A DNA stretch of 64,000 nt from Caballeronia glathei. GTDB lineage: Bacteria; Pseudomonadota; Gammaproteobacteria; Burkholderiales; Burkholderiaceae. Of the stretch, positions 1 to 8,668 are shown piece after piece (the stretch's first letter is position 1; the number at the start of each line of letters is the position of its first letter). Below the pieces are notes generated by a model that was not told the DNA's origin, did not search any database, and saw only the letters and a program-made list of their open reading frames with translations. Made by a program: the position numbers and the translations under genes. The DNA lies in assembly GCF_000698595.1 (NCBI RefSeq), contig NZ_JFHC01000029.1:1-64000 (forward strand), read 5' to 3'.

Positions 1-311
1 GGGATATCGAGGGATTGGGTGTACATGCGGGCTCCGTAACAAACGTGGCCCAAGTATAGATAAACCGACCGTACGGTTGATTAATTATTTCTCTTTATTG
101 AGATAGATCGATAGTCGTAGGGCGGGTGTTCGAAGGGGTGACGTCGAGCGGACGATCGTGCGAAATCGCGGGCACCCATGTCAGCGGCGCGCGACGTGCG
201 CCGGTTCCGAAAGCATGTGCGGCCGGCATGCCGTCCCGGGAACCCGTAGCGCGCGACCCAAGCGTTGCCGCACGTAATCGATCCGGACGCTGGGCCGAGC
301 CTGGCCCTCGC
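1..311. other. Left-edge non-coding stretch
   Basis: No convincing gene is seen. Open frames here run antisense or into the downstream LysR gene and have no recognisable product. The first 120 bases are AT-richer than the rest and hold a dyad listed separately, so this is probably the upstream control region of a gene that lies beyond the left edge. Confidence 0.5.
63..78. promoter_or_regulatory. TetR-type operator-like dyad
   Basis: AACCGACCGTACGGTT contains the perfect palindrome ACCGTACGGT and an outer AACCG/CGGTT pair. Dyads of this type are common TetR/AcrR operators. The controlled gene would lie off the left edge. Inference from motif shape only. Confidence 0.35.
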
Positions 312-1205
312 TCATTTCCCGCGCGCCGCCGACGTCGCGAGGAGCCACTCCTTGAGTGCGCGCGCCGACGGCTGAAGGCCAGCCGATGCGGGATGCACGA
401 CGTAGTACGCCGTCGGGAGCGGCAGGGCGTGCCTGAACGGCTCGACGAGCGAGCCGCTCGCGCGCTCGCCCTCGGTCAGCATCGCGCTCGTCAGCACGAC
501 GCCTTGCCCGCGCACCGCCGCCTCGATGGCGATGAGCGACTGATCGAACTGGATGCCCGCGATGCTTTCTATCTGCGCGTCGGTGAGCCGCGAGTAGCGT
601 GTCAGCCAGGCCAGCCAGTGCGGGTGCAGCGTGTTGTGCAGCAGCGTTGCGCGGTGCAGGTCCTCAGGCTTGCTGATCCCGTGCTCGCGCGCGTAGGCGG
701 GTGAGCAGTAGAGCCGCGCTTCGTCGTCGCCGAGCTTGTGCACCGAGAGGCCGGGCGCATTGCCGTCGAAATGGCGAATCGCAAGGTCGATGCCGTCGAG
801 TTCGAAATCGACGAACGCCGTCGATGTCGTGAGGTTCAGCGCGACGCCGGGATGCGCCTTCAGGAAGTCCGCCATGCGAGGCGCGAACCACTTCGCCGCG
901 AACCCCGGCGGAACCGACAGCGTCACGCCTTTCCCCTGACGCTCGCGCATGCGCCGGCTGGCGTGCACGATCTGCGCGAGCGCCGGCTGGATCTGGGCGT
1001 AGTACGCGCGTCCCTCGGGCGTCGGCGTGACCTGGCGGATCTGCCGCACGAAAAGCGCGACGCCGAGCCATTCCTCGAGCTTCTGTATCTGCTGGCCGAT
1101 GGCGCCCGGCGTCACGTTCAGCTCGCTTGCCGCAAGAGTAAAACTGCCAAGGCGCATGGCCGCTTCCATGGCTATCAACGTTTTCAGGGGTGGATAGGCA
1201 GGCAT
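312..1205 (-). CDS. LysR family transcriptional regulator (GcvA-like)
   Basis: The 297-residue protein has normal LysR length. An N-terminal winged helix-turn-helix covers about residues 5-65 (core FTLAASELNVTPGAIGQQI), and a periplasmic-binding-protein-like effector domain fills about 90-290. The N-terminal pattern, including PPLKTLIAMEAAMRLGSF, is that of the GcvA subgroup. The gene is divergent from an EamA transporter about 100 bases away, the usual position for a LysR protein controlling its neighbour. No Shine-Dalgarno is visible before the ATG at 1205 because the upstream bases are pyrimidine-rich. The effector is unknown. Confidence 0.9.
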   Translation of the reverse strand: MPAYPPLKTLIAMEAAMRLGSFTLAASELNVTPGAIGQQIQKLEEWLGVALFVRQIRQVTPTPEGRAYYAQIQPALAQIVHASRRMRERQGKGVTLSVPPGFAAKWFAPRMADFLKAHPGVALNLTTSTAFVDFELDGIDLAIRHFDGNAPGLSVHKLGDDEARLYCSPAYAREHGISKPEDLHRATLLHNTLHPHWLAWLTRYSRLTDAQIESIAGIQFDQSLIAIEAAVRGQGVVLTSAMLTEGERASGSLVEPFRHALPLPTAYYVVHPASAGLQPSARALKEWLLATSAARGK

Positions 1206-1231
1206 GGGGGAGTTTTTCTATCTCATCGCTG

Positions 1232-1243
1232 ACGATTTATCGT
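1232..1243. promoter_or_regulatory. Dyad between LysR and EamA genes
   Basis: ACGATTTATCGT has 5-bp arms around TT in the divergent intergenic region. It is a candidate LysR binding site, judged only by symmetry and position. Confidence 0.3.
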
Positions 1244-1302
1244 TTGTACCCGAATGCGCGCCTCGCGACAATGGGCCGTCGATACAACCATCCCGCCCGG
1301 TC

Positions 1303-2232
1303 ATGAATCCCTCGTATCTCGCGTTTGCGCTGCTCGGCCTCATCTGGGGCTCGAATTTTCTCTTCATGCGATGGGCGAGCGTGCATATCTCCGCTGCCCA
1401 GATCGTTTTTCTGCGCGTGCTGTTCGGCTTCCTGCCGATCCTCGTCGTCGCGCTCGCCACGCGCTCGCTGCGCTGGCGGCATCTGCGCCACGCGCATCAC
1501 TTTATCGTGATGTCGCTGCTCGCGACCGCCGTCTACTACTACGCGTTCGCAGAGGGCGCCGCCTTGCTGCTGTCGAGCGTGGCCGGCATGCTGAGCGGCG
1601 CGATCCCGCTTTTCTCGTGCGTCTGCGCGCTCGTGCTGCTGCGCGACGAGCGCCCGACGCCGCGCATGATGGCGGGCGTCGCTGCGGGGTTCGCCGGCGT
1701 GCTGATGATCGCGCGTCCGTGGGCGGGCGTGGCGGGCGGCGTGAGCCTCCCCGGCGTGCTCTACATGGTCGCGGGCTCGCTCAGCGTGGGCTGTTCCTTC
1801 GCCTACGCCCGGCGCTTTCTCGCGAAGCTCGATCTGTCGCCGCTCGCGTTGTCCACGTGGCAGATCGGCTTCGCGCTCGTCGCGATTGGCGCGGTGACGG
1901 ACTTCCACGGAATCACCAACATCGCCTCCGACGCGCGCGCGTCGGCCGGCCTCGTGCTCGGGCTGGGGCTCATGGGAACGGGCGTCGCCTACATGCTGTA
2001 CTACTTCATCGTGCGGCGGCTGGGCGCGATGGCGGCGTCGAGCGTGACGTACATCCCGCCTGTGATCGCGCTCCTGATCGGTGTGGTGTTTGCCGGCGAG
2101 CCGGTCCGTCCGACCGATCTCGCCGCGATGGCCTGCATACTCGGAGGGGTCTATCTGCTGCAGGGCGGCAAGCTTCGTCCTCCTGTCACGGACACGCCAG
2201 CGCAGCCCCGACATACAGCACGAGCGCGATGA
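1303..2232 (+). CDS. EamA/DMT superfamily transporter (RhaT/YdcZ-like exporter)
   Basis: The 309-residue inner-membrane protein shows the EamA double repeat. About ten hydrophobic segments run through it, and it starts with the typical LLGLIWGSNFLFMRW. EamA proteins usually export metabolites or amino acids; the substrate here is unknown. The ATG at 1303 (MNPSYLAF) is preferred because upstream in-frame residues are polar and do not resemble the family. The 3' end overlaps the convergent gene by 47 bases. The divergent LysR gene probably regulates it. Confidence 0.88.
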   Translation: MNPSYLAFALLGLIWGSNFLFMRWASVHISAAQIVFLRVLFGFLPILVVALATRSLRWRHLRHAHHFIVMSLLATAVYYYAFAEGAALLLSSVAGMLSGAIPLFSCVCALVLLRDERPTPRMMAGVAAGFAGVLMIARPWAGVAGGVSLPGVLYMVAGSLSVGCSFAYARRFLAKLDLSPLALSTWQIGFALVAIGAVTDFHGITNIASDARASAGLVLGLGLMGTGVAYMLYYFIVRRLGAMAASSVTYIPPVIALLIGVVFAGEPVRPTDLAAMACILGGVYLLQGGKLRPPVTDTPAQPRHTARAR

Positions 2233-4711
2233 GGACGACCGCGGTGAAGCCGAGATGAATAGCGAGCACGGTGGCGAGCACCGCGGCGACCACCGAGGCG
2301 CACGCGTTGATCGCCCACGCCCAGGGCACGAGCGTTTCGCTGCTCGCGGCGGTGCGTCCGAGTCCGAGCGGGAACGGCATGCCCATCGCGAACGCGAGCG
2401 GCGCGACGAGCAGCACGCAGACACCAATCTTCACCGGATCGGGCAGCGGCATCATCAGGCGCAACAGCAACGGAAGCAGCGCGAGGTAAGCCACGCACAC
2501 GATACACACGGCGGCAACGGCCTTGGCGAGCAGGGAGCGCCGGTCCCTGACGCGGCGCGGCCCGGCAGGACCGCTCGCATGCAGTCGCTGCGAATGGCGG
2601 CTCCCGAGCCCGGCAAAGGCAAGGAACGCGCATAGCACGACCGCGACGGCATAAAGCGGGTGGCCGAGGAACAGGATGAACTTCTGGATGAACGCGATCT
2701 CGACGAACATGAAGGCGAAGCCGATCGCGAGGAAATAGAACGCGATCTGCCAGCCGGACGGTTCGGCGGTTCCCGAAGCACCGTGCTCCCGCGCCGTCAC
2801 CCGCTGGCGGCGCCGCAAGATCCAGAGCGGAAGCAGGATCAGTATCAGCGCGGCGGCGCTCGCCTGAAGGAGCGTCGCGATCAGCACGGGATAGCCCCAT
2901 TCCAGGAGCGGCAGGCCGCCTTGCTCCTTCAGTCCGGCGAGTTCGCGCAGCGAGCGCCATTTGAAGAAGTGGAAGAAGTACGGCTTGTCGTCCGTCGCGG
3001 GGCGGACATCGAACTTGTAGCGCGCCTGGAAGTCGTCGCGGCCGTTGCCGAGCAGGGCTTGCGCGGCGTCGAAGACATGCGGCTTGTCGAGCACGTTGTA
3101 GCGGTTCGCTTCCGCGGCCTGCATGCCGGGATAGTATTCGACGTCGAACGAGCGCGCGCGGCAGAAGGCGCGCAGCGCATCGATCTGTGCCGCGCTGAAC
3201 TCGCCGTTTCTGACGATCAGCGTGGCGGTCTTCCAGCCGCGGATCAGCACGAGCCGGCGCGAGGGATCGGGCACGCCGGCGTTCTCCATCGCCACGATCG
3301 CCGTGGCGAAGAGCTTCAGGATGTCGCGTGGCGGCAGCGTCACCCAGCGCGTGATCGCGAGCATCCCGCCCGCGTTCAGATGGCGCAGATAATCCTCGAA
3401 CCCCTCTACCGTGTACAGGTAGCTCTCGGACAGCGCGTAGAGCCCCGCTGACGAAGTGCTGAACGAATCCAGCAGCGCGACCTGAATGAGGTCATAGCGC
3501 CCCGCGCGTCCGGCGATGAAGCTGCGCGCTTCGCCGGCGAACACGCGCACGCCCGGCGCGCTGTAGGGCTTGCCGGAGAACGCCGCGAGGCGCCCCTGTA
3601 CGGCGTCGATCACCTGCGGATTCAGTTCGACCGCGTCGATGGCGCTTGCCCGGTGATAGAGCGCCTGCAGCACGTCGGCGCCGGCGCCGCTGCCGAGCAC
3701 CAGCGTCTTCGGACGCACGAGCAGATGATACGGAAGCGCGGACGTGAGGTAGTCGAGGTAACTGAGCGGCTCGCGCCGTCCGTCGTAGTGATTGAGCGCG
3801 GAGAGGCCGTCGCCGTCGGTGAAGACGGCCAGTTGCGGCGGCGGCTCCATCGTCGCGTTCAGGCTCAGGCCGGGCGCGTGGCGCAGGGGAATCGAAGGGG
3901 TTTCGACGATCGTGACGAGACCGAGCGGGCTCGAGCTTTCGGCGATCACGCGCGCGTCCCTGATGCGCAGGATCTGGCTCAGTTCCTTGTATTCCGACGG
4001 TTTCAGCGCGACCCAGTCGCGCGGCAGCGCGGCTGGCAGGACGAGCGCGGCGCCGAGCAGCACGGCCGGAAGGAAGCGCCGATGCCAGCGGCACTCGACG
4101 CACGCGAGCGCCGCCGACGCGAGACCCGCGCCGCATACGAGCCAGAGCGCGTCGACCGGCGCGAGGACGAACAGCGCGGCGATGATGGCAAGGCTGCCCA
4201 GCCCGGCGCCCAGGATGTCGAAACCGTAGATGCGGGGAATCTGCTCGACGAAGCGCGTGAACGTGAGGCAGATGCTCGTCGCGGCGCAGAAGAAGGGCAC
4301 GAACAGCAGAAGATAGATCACGAGGAGGCGCAGCGGCTGCCGCGGGTCCCACAGGATCTCGAGCGGATTGAACGCGACCTGCTGGGCGAGCGCGAACGCG
4401 GCCACGGAACAGAGTCCGAACAGCGCCGCTCCGCTCGCGAACACGGCCGTGAAGCGATGCGCGAGCCAGCGCTGCGCGAGCGCCACCATCGCGCCGGCGG
4501 CGCCGTAACCGAGCAGCGCGACGCTGATCATCATGTAGGCGAAGTGGTGCCACAGGATGATCGAGAAGAGCCGCATCAGGAGGATCTCGTAGCCGAGCGC
4601 GGCAGCCGAGAGGAGGGACAGCGCGAACAGCGGCACGGCGGGCATCGGTGTCGCGGGCCGTGTGGCCGCCGTCCGGCGCGGGGCGAGGTTCGCGCAGTCG
4701 TCACGTTCCAT
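2186..4711 (-). CDS. Membrane-embedded spermidine-synthase-like protein
   Basis: The 841-residue protein has three parts. Residues about 25-300 are a multi-helix membrane domain. Residues about 310-560 hold a Rossmann-type domain with a SAM/dcSAM-binding loop, LVLGSGAGADVLQAL. Residues about 600-841 hold further membrane helices. Membrane-bound spermidine synthase homologues with this layout are widespread but mostly uncharacterised, so aminopropyl transfer is a family guess. The ATG at 4711 is chosen because upstream sequence belongs to the pcm gene in another frame, and GAGG lies nearby. It sits 32 bases behind pcm on the same strand, so the two are probably co-transcribed. The C-terminus overlaps the convergent EamA gene. 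Confidence 0.75.
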   Translation of the reverse strand: MERDDCANLAPRRTAATRPATPMPAVPLFALSLLSAAALGYEILLMRLFSIILWHHFAYMMISVALLGYGAAGAMVALAQRWLAHRFTAVFASGAALFGLCSVAAFALAQQVAFNPLEILWDPRQPLRLLVIYLLLFVPFFCAATSICLTFTRFVEQIPRIYGFDILGAGLGSLAIIAALFVLAPVDALWLVCGAGLASAALACVECRWHRRFLPAVLLGAALVLPAALPRDWVALKPSEYKELSQILRIRDARVIAESSSPLGLVTIVETPSIPLRHAPGLSLNATMEPPPQLAVFTDGDGLSALNHYDGRREPLSYLDYLTSALPYHLLVRPKTLVLGSGAGADVLQALYHRASAIDAVELNPQVIDAVQGRLAAFSGKPYSAPGVRVFAGEARSFIAGRAGRYDLIQVALLDSFSTSSAGLYALSESYLYTVEGFEDYLRHLNAGGMLAITRWVTLPPRDILKLFATAIVAMENAGVPDPSRRLVLIRGWKTATLIVRNGEFSAAQIDALRAFCRARSFDVEYYPGMQAAEANRYNVLDKPHVFDAAQALLGNGRDDFQARYKFDVRPATDDKPYFFHFFKWRSLRELAGLKEQGGLPLLEWGYPVLIATLLQASAAALILILLPLWILRRRQRVTAREHGASGTAEPSGWQIAFYFLAIGFAFMFVEIAFIQKFILFLGHPLYAVAVVLCAFLAFAGLGSRHSQRLHASGPAGPRRVRDRRSLLAKAVAAVCIVCVAYLALLPLLLRLMMPLPDPVKIGVCVLLVAPLAFAMGMPFPLGLGRTAASSETLVPWAWAINACASVVAAVLATVLAIHLGFTAVVLIALVLYVGAALACP

Positions 4712-4743
4712 TGCCGCCTCGCCCGGGTGCGTCGAATGCCGCG

Positions 4744-5505
4744 TCAGTGTCCGACCAGCGGCACGAACCTGACGGGCAGGATCTGTCTCGTGGAAACCAT
4801 TCCGTCCGCCGATTTGTGCACGAGCAGCAGATATTGCGTGAGGAACTGCGCACCGACCGGAATCACCATCCTGCCGCCCGGCTTCAGCTGCCGCACGAGC
4901 GGTGGCGGCACGTGGCTCGCGGCAGCCGTCACGATGATGGCGTCGTAGGGCGCATGAGCCTCCCAGCCGTAATAGCCGTCGCCGATCCGGGTCTCCACCT
5001 GCGTGTACCCGAGCCGCTGCAAGCGCTCCTGCGCCTGCCGCCCGAGGGGCTCGACGATCTCGATGGAATGGACCGAGCGTGCGAGGCGCGCGACGATCGC
5101 CGCCTGGTAGCCGGAGCCGGTGCCGATTTCGAGCACCGCATCGGTAGGCTTGACCATCATCAGGTCGGTCATCAGCGCGACGATGTAGGGCTGCGAAATC
5201 GTCTGGCCGTAGCCGATGGGAAGCGGTCTGTTCTCGTATGCGTAGGGCACCTGCGCGGGCGGAACGAACTCGTGGCGAGGCACCTGTTCCATCGCCGCCA
5301 TGACGCGCGCATCGATGGACTGCCTGCCGGTTTCCTCGCTGGTGCCGGCGGTGAGCAACGCAATGTCCTTCACCATCTTCGCGCGCAGCGACGCGAAATC
5401 GTCGGCGGCGCGGGCCGCGGATGCAACGCACATCGCGCACATCGCGCACATCAGAGCGAGCGCCGGTATCGGAATGCGCAGACGGAGCGTCGTCGGTTTC
5501 ACCAT
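4744..5505 (-). CDS. pcm: Exported protein-L-isoaspartate O-methyltransferase
   Basis: PCMT methylates isoaspartyl residues in damaged proteins using SAM. The 253-residue product contains motif I, VLEIGTGSGYQAA, at about residue 122, and the substrate-loop pattern IGYGQTISQPYIVALM. Cytoplasmic Pcm is about 208 residues. The additional 35-40 N-terminal residues form a signal peptide: KPTTLRLR, a hydrophobic core with the repeat CAMCAMC, then AARA before the mature ADDFASLR. This implies export, which is odd because SAM is cytoplasmic. The Cys-Ala-Met run reflects a short DNA repeat near 5430-5455. Probably co-transcribed with the spermidine-synthase-like gene. Family call is firm; location is inferred. 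Confidence 0.85.
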   Translation of the reverse strand: MVKPTTLRLRIPIPALALMCAMCAMCVASAARAADDFASLRAKMVKDIALLTAGTSEETGRQSIDARVMAAMEQVPRHEFVPPAQVPYAYENRPLPIGYGQTISQPYIVALMTDLMMVKPTDAVLEIGTGSGYQAAIVARLARSVHSIEIVEPLGRQAQERLQRLGYTQVETRIGDGYYGWEAHAPYDAIIVTAAASHVPPPLVRQLKPGGRMVIPVGAQFLTQYLLLVHKSADGMVSTRQILPVRFVPLVGH

Positions 5506-5727
5506 GCCCTCCGTTGCCTGACGTGCGTCATTTTACGCCCGTGCGCAGGCGCGCTGTCGCATGCTGCGCCGCGAGAATGGCAGGCCGGTCGCCACGCCGT
5601 GCCGGTCGCAGTGCTGGTTATTCCCGATATAACCGCAACGTCTCACGTGATCGAAAGGTTTCATTAGCGCGCGTACCGGGGCGTCAATACACTCGTGTCA
5701 TCCCGGATCGAGCGCAAAGCCCCGTTG

Positions 5728-6927
5728 ATGAACACGACTGCAAGCTACACCGACAGCGAAGTCCTGGTCTCCACCGAACGGAACGATCATGCGCAATTGC
5801 GCGATGCAGTCGCCCGCATCTGCGCCGACTTTCCCGCCGCATACTGGCGCAGGCTCGACGCGGAGAGCGGTTATCCGACCGAGTTCGTCGCCGCGCTGAC
5901 CGCCGCGGGCTTTCTCGGCGCGCTCATTCCCGAGGAATACGGCGGCTCCGGCATGCCGCTGCGCGCGGCGGCCGTCATTCTCGAAGAGATCAACGCGAAC
6001 GGCTGCGTGGCGAGTCCCGCGCATGCGCAGATGTACATCATGGGCACGCTGCTGCGCCACGGCAACGCCGGGCAGAAGCGCCGCTATCTGCCGGACATCG
6101 CATCGGGCGCGCTGAGGCTTCAGGCGTTCGGCGTGACCGAGCCGACCACCGGTTCCGACACCACGCGCATCAGGACCCGCGCCGAGCGGCGTGGCGACGT
6201 GTATGTCGTCAACGGCCAGAAGGTATGGACTTCGCGCGCGCTCCACTCCGACCTCATGCTGCTGCTTGTGCGCACGACGCCCGTGGAAGCATGCGCGCGG
6301 CGCACCGACGGGCTCTCGACGCTCATCGTCGACCTGCGCGAGGCGAAGGGCCGGGGCATCGACATTCGCCCGATCCCGGCGATGATCAACCACAACACGA
6401 CGGAAGTGTTCATCGAGAACCTCGAAGTGCCGGTGGACAACCTGATCGGCGAGGAGGGCAAGGGCTTTCGCTACATTCTCGACGGCATGAATGCCGAGCG
6501 CATCCTGGTCGCGCAGGAGTGCATCGGCGACGGGCGCTGGCTGCTTCAGAAGGCGGTCGATTATGCGAACGAGCGTGAGGTGTTCGGCCGCAAGATCGGG
6601 CAGAACCAGGCGGTCCAGTTTCCGCTCGCGCGCGCCTACATGCAGCTCGAAGCCGCGGACCTGATGGCGCGCAAGGCCGCCGCGCTCTTCGAAGGCGGCC
6701 GGCCGTGCGGCGCGGAAGCGAACATGGCGAAGCTGCTCGCGTCCGAGGCCACCTGGCAGGCGGCCGACACCGCGCTGCAGACCCACGGCGGCTTTGGCTA
6801 TGCGAAGGAATACGACATCGAGCGCAAGTGGCGCGAGGTGCGGCTGTACCAGACCGCGCCGATCTCGACGAACCTGATCCTGTCGTTTCTCGGCGAACAC
6901 GTGCTGGGACTGCCGCGCTCGTATTGA
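5728..6927 (+). CDS. Acyl-CoA dehydrogenase family protein
   Basis: The 399-residue flavoenzyme should introduce an alpha,beta double bond into an acyl-CoA. The N-terminal helical domain holds GALIPEEYGGSGM, the middle beta domain holds FGVTEPTTGSDTTRI, and the C-terminal helical domain holds the FGRKIGQNQAVQF region and the THGGFGYAKEYDIER block. The YEGT motif carrying the catalytic Glu in medium-chain enzymes is not obvious; the region reads RLYQTAPIST, so chemistry may differ. ATG 5728 is chosen; a GTG at 5695 would add 11 residues. It is convergent with livF and adjoins the CoA-transferase island, so it may supply that pathway's oxidation step. Confidence 0.88.
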   Translation: MNTTASYTDSEVLVSTERNDHAQLRDAVARICADFPAAYWRRLDAESGYPTEFVAALTAAGFLGALIPEEYGGSGMPLRAAAVILEEINANGCVASPAHAQMYIMGTLLRHGNAGQKRRYLPDIASGALRLQAFGVTEPTTGSDTTRIRTRAERRGDVYVVNGQKVWTSRALHSDLMLLLVRTTPVEACARRTDGLSTLIVDLREAKGRGIDIRPIPAMINHNTTEVFIENLEVPVDNLIGEEGKGFRYILDGMNAERILVAQECIGDGRWLLQKAVDYANEREVFGRKIGQNQAVQFPLARAYMQLEAADLMARKAAALFEGGRPCGAEANMAKLLASEATWQAADTALQTHGGFGYAKEYDIERKWREVRLYQTAPISTNLILSFLGEHVLGLPRSY

Positions 6928-6934
6928 CGCGCAG

Positions 6935-6966
6935 CCTGCCGCGCGAACGGGCGTTCGCGCGGCAGG
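6935..6966. terminator. Bidirectional terminator hairpin between convergent genes
   Basis: CCTGCCGCGCGAACG at 6935-6949 pairs perfectly with 6952-6966 (15-bp arms, 2 bases between). It lies between the stops of the convergent acyl-CoA dehydrogenase and livF genes. No clear U-tract follows. Confidence 0.7.
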
Positions 6967-6971
6967 GTCGC

Positions 6972-7664
6972 TCACACGCCGAGGTGTTCGAGCAGTTCGT
7001 GTTCGCGCTCGATCACGTCGGCGTTGGAGAGCGTCTGGATGATCTTCCCGTCGACCATCAGGTTGTGGCGGTCGGCGACGGAGATGGCAAAGCGCAGGTT
7101 CTGTTCGACGAGCAGCACGGTGCGCCCGTCGGCCTTGAGCTGCAGGATCACGTCGCCGATGCGGTCGACGATCACGGGCGCGAGACCCTCGGTGGGCTCG
7201 TCGAGCAGGATGAGCTGCGAGCCCATGTGCAGCGGCCGCGCGATGGCGAGCATCTGCTGCTCGCCGCCCGAGAGCGTCGACGCCTTCTGGTGGCTGCGTT
7301 TGTGCAGCACGGGAAAGAGCTCGAAGATGCGCTCGAGCGGCCAGGCCGCCGGGCCGCGCACGGGCGAGATGGTCAGGTTCTCGATCACGGAGAGCGTGGC
7401 GAAGATGCCCCGGTCCTCGGCGACGTAGCCGATGCCGGCGCGCGCGGTTCGCTCGGGCCCGAGCGGCAGCATGTCGGTGCCCTTGAAGCGGACCTGGCCG
7501 CTGCGCTGGCGCATCTCGCCGATGATGGCCTTGAGCGTCGTCGTCTTGCCCACGCCGTTGCGGCCGATGAGCGTGACCACTTCGCCCGCCTGCACGTCGA
7601 AGCCGACGCCGTGCAGCACGTTGGTCTCGCCGTACGACGCATGGAGGTTGGTGACTTCAAGCAT
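6972..7664 (-). CDS. livF: Branched-chain-type ABC transporter ATP-binding protein LivF (system 1)
   Basis: The 230-residue cytoplasmic ATPase has Walker A GRNGVGKTT at about 34-42, signature LSGGEQQ, Walker B LILLDEP and switch VEQN, all in LivF order. The segment after the signature reads ARPLHMG instead of the common ARALM, a minor variant. It should pair with LivG, whose end it overlaps by 8 bases, to power the fused permease encoded divergently at 9974-11899. The substrate is unknown; Liv-type systems also carry aromatic acids, urea and other organic acids, and the catabolic setting favours an organic acid. Confidence 0.9.
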   Translation of the reverse strand: MLEVTNLHASYGETNVLHGVGFDVQAGEVVTLIGRNGVGKTTTLKAIIGEMRQRSGQVRFKGTDMLPLGPERTARAGIGYVAEDRGIFATLSVIENLTISPVRGPAAWPLERIFELFPVLHKRSHQKASTLSGGEQQMLAIARPLHMGSQLILLDEPTEGLAPVIVDRIGDVILQLKADGRTVLLVEQNLRFAISVADRHNLMVDGKIIQTLSNADVIEREHELLEHLGV

Positions 7665-8472
7665 GGCCGTGACTCCTTTTGCCGCCCAGATAGGCTTCGA
7701 TCACGCGCGGATCGGAATGCACCTCGTCATACGTGCCGACCGTGAGCACGCTGCCCTGCTGCAGCACGATGATCTGCCGTGCGAGATCGGACACGACGCG
7801 CAGGTTGTGTTCCACCATGATGACCATGCGTTCGCGCGCGATCTCCCGGATCAGGTCGATGATGCGGCCGATGTCCTGCGACGACATGCCCGCCGTCGGC
7901 TCGTCGAGCAGCAGCACGCGCGGCCGGCTCGCGAGGCTGATGCCGAGTTCGAGCGAACGCTTCAGGCCGTAGGGAAGGGCGGATGCCTGCTCGTCGCGCC
8001 ACGTCCGCGCGATGCCCACCTCGTCCATGATGTCCTGGATCTCCTGCCGGTGTTCGTCGAGGCCGCGGCTGCGGCGCCAGAATTCGCAGCCGCTCGACGC
8101 GCGGCGCTGCATCGGCAGGAGCAGGTTCTCCGCGACGCTCATGTGCCCGAAGATGCTCGTGATCTGAAAGCTGCGCACGATGCCGAGCCTCGACACACGC
8201 TGCGGATTGAGCCGCGAGATCTCGGTGTCGTCGTAGTGCACCGTCCCCGCGGAAGGCTTCAGAAAGCTGCTGAGAAGATTGAAGAAGGTCGTCTTGCCTG
8301 CGCCGTTCGGCCCGATGATGCCGAACACGCCGGTTCCCTCGAAGCGCAGATCGACGCCCGCCACCGCGACGAATCCGGCGAATTCCCTGCGCAGGCCGCG
8401 GGTTTCGAGCACGAGCGCTTGCCTCGTTCGGCTCGCTTCCACTTGTCGCGCGTTTTCAGCAACTGCTGGCAT
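7657..8472 (-). CDS. livG: Branched-chain-type ABC transporter ATP-binding protein LivG (system 1)
   Basis: The 271-residue ATPase starts at ATG 8472, supported by a very strong Shine-Dalgarno (AAAGGAGG) just upstream; open sequence further upstream is not family-like. Walker A is GPNGAGKTT and Walker B is VLLLDEPTAG. The signature is the degenerate LPYGLKR usual in LivG. It is the first gene of a two-gene operon with livF and is divergent from the substrate-binding protein and permease genes of the same system. The shared 196-bp promoter region contains the AT-rich motif found before other operons of this island. Confidence 0.9.
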   Translation of the reverse strand: MPAVAENARQVEASRTRQALVLETRGLRREFAGFVAVAGVDLRFEGTGVFGIIGPNGAGKTTFFNLLSSFLKPSAGTVHYDDTEISRLNPQRVSRLGIVRSFQITSIFGHMSVAENLLLPMQRRASSGCEFWRRSRGLDEHRQEIQDIMDEVGIARTWRDEQASALPYGLKRSLELGISLASRPRVLLLDEPTAGMSSQDIGRIIDLIREIARERMVIMVEHNLRVVSDLARQIIVLQQGSVLTVGTYDEVHSDPRVIEAYLGGKRSHGHA

Positions 8473-8607
8473 TGCGACCTCCTTTGGTCGATGCGTCTCA
8501 TGTCCGCCGGTCTCTTGTCGGCGTGTGCCGGCGAGCCGCTTTCCACGGTCGGGCCGGACCTTTTCTGCGGTGAAAATATAAAAAATAAAAAATAATTTCT
8601 GGTTGCT

Positions 8608-8622
8608 AATATACAATGCATT
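8608..8622. promoter_or_regulatory. AT-rich island motif, site A
   Basis: AATATACAATGCATT lies in the livG/binding-protein divergent region and includes the palindrome AATGCATT. Near copies occur at 13841, 26851, 26920 and, on the minus strand, 34094-34108. It is a candidate GntR operator or promoter element. Confidence 0.45.
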
Positions 8623-8668
8623 CCTGCAGGACGGCCTACGGTTCATCAAAAAATTATCGGAGACAGCC

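Noticed and set aside
126..704. An open frame at the left edge on the plus strand
   Set aside because: Most of it is antisense to the LysR gene, and no domain or start signal supports it.
4712..5449. A 246-codon N-terminal extension of the spermidine-synthase-like frame
   Set aside because: It overlaps the pcm coding region in another frame and has no domain features; the real start is ATG 4711.
8573..8600. A poly-A/T stretch as a terminator
   Set aside because: There is no adjacent stem, and it lies in a divergent promoter region, where AT-rich promoter or operator DNA is the better reading.
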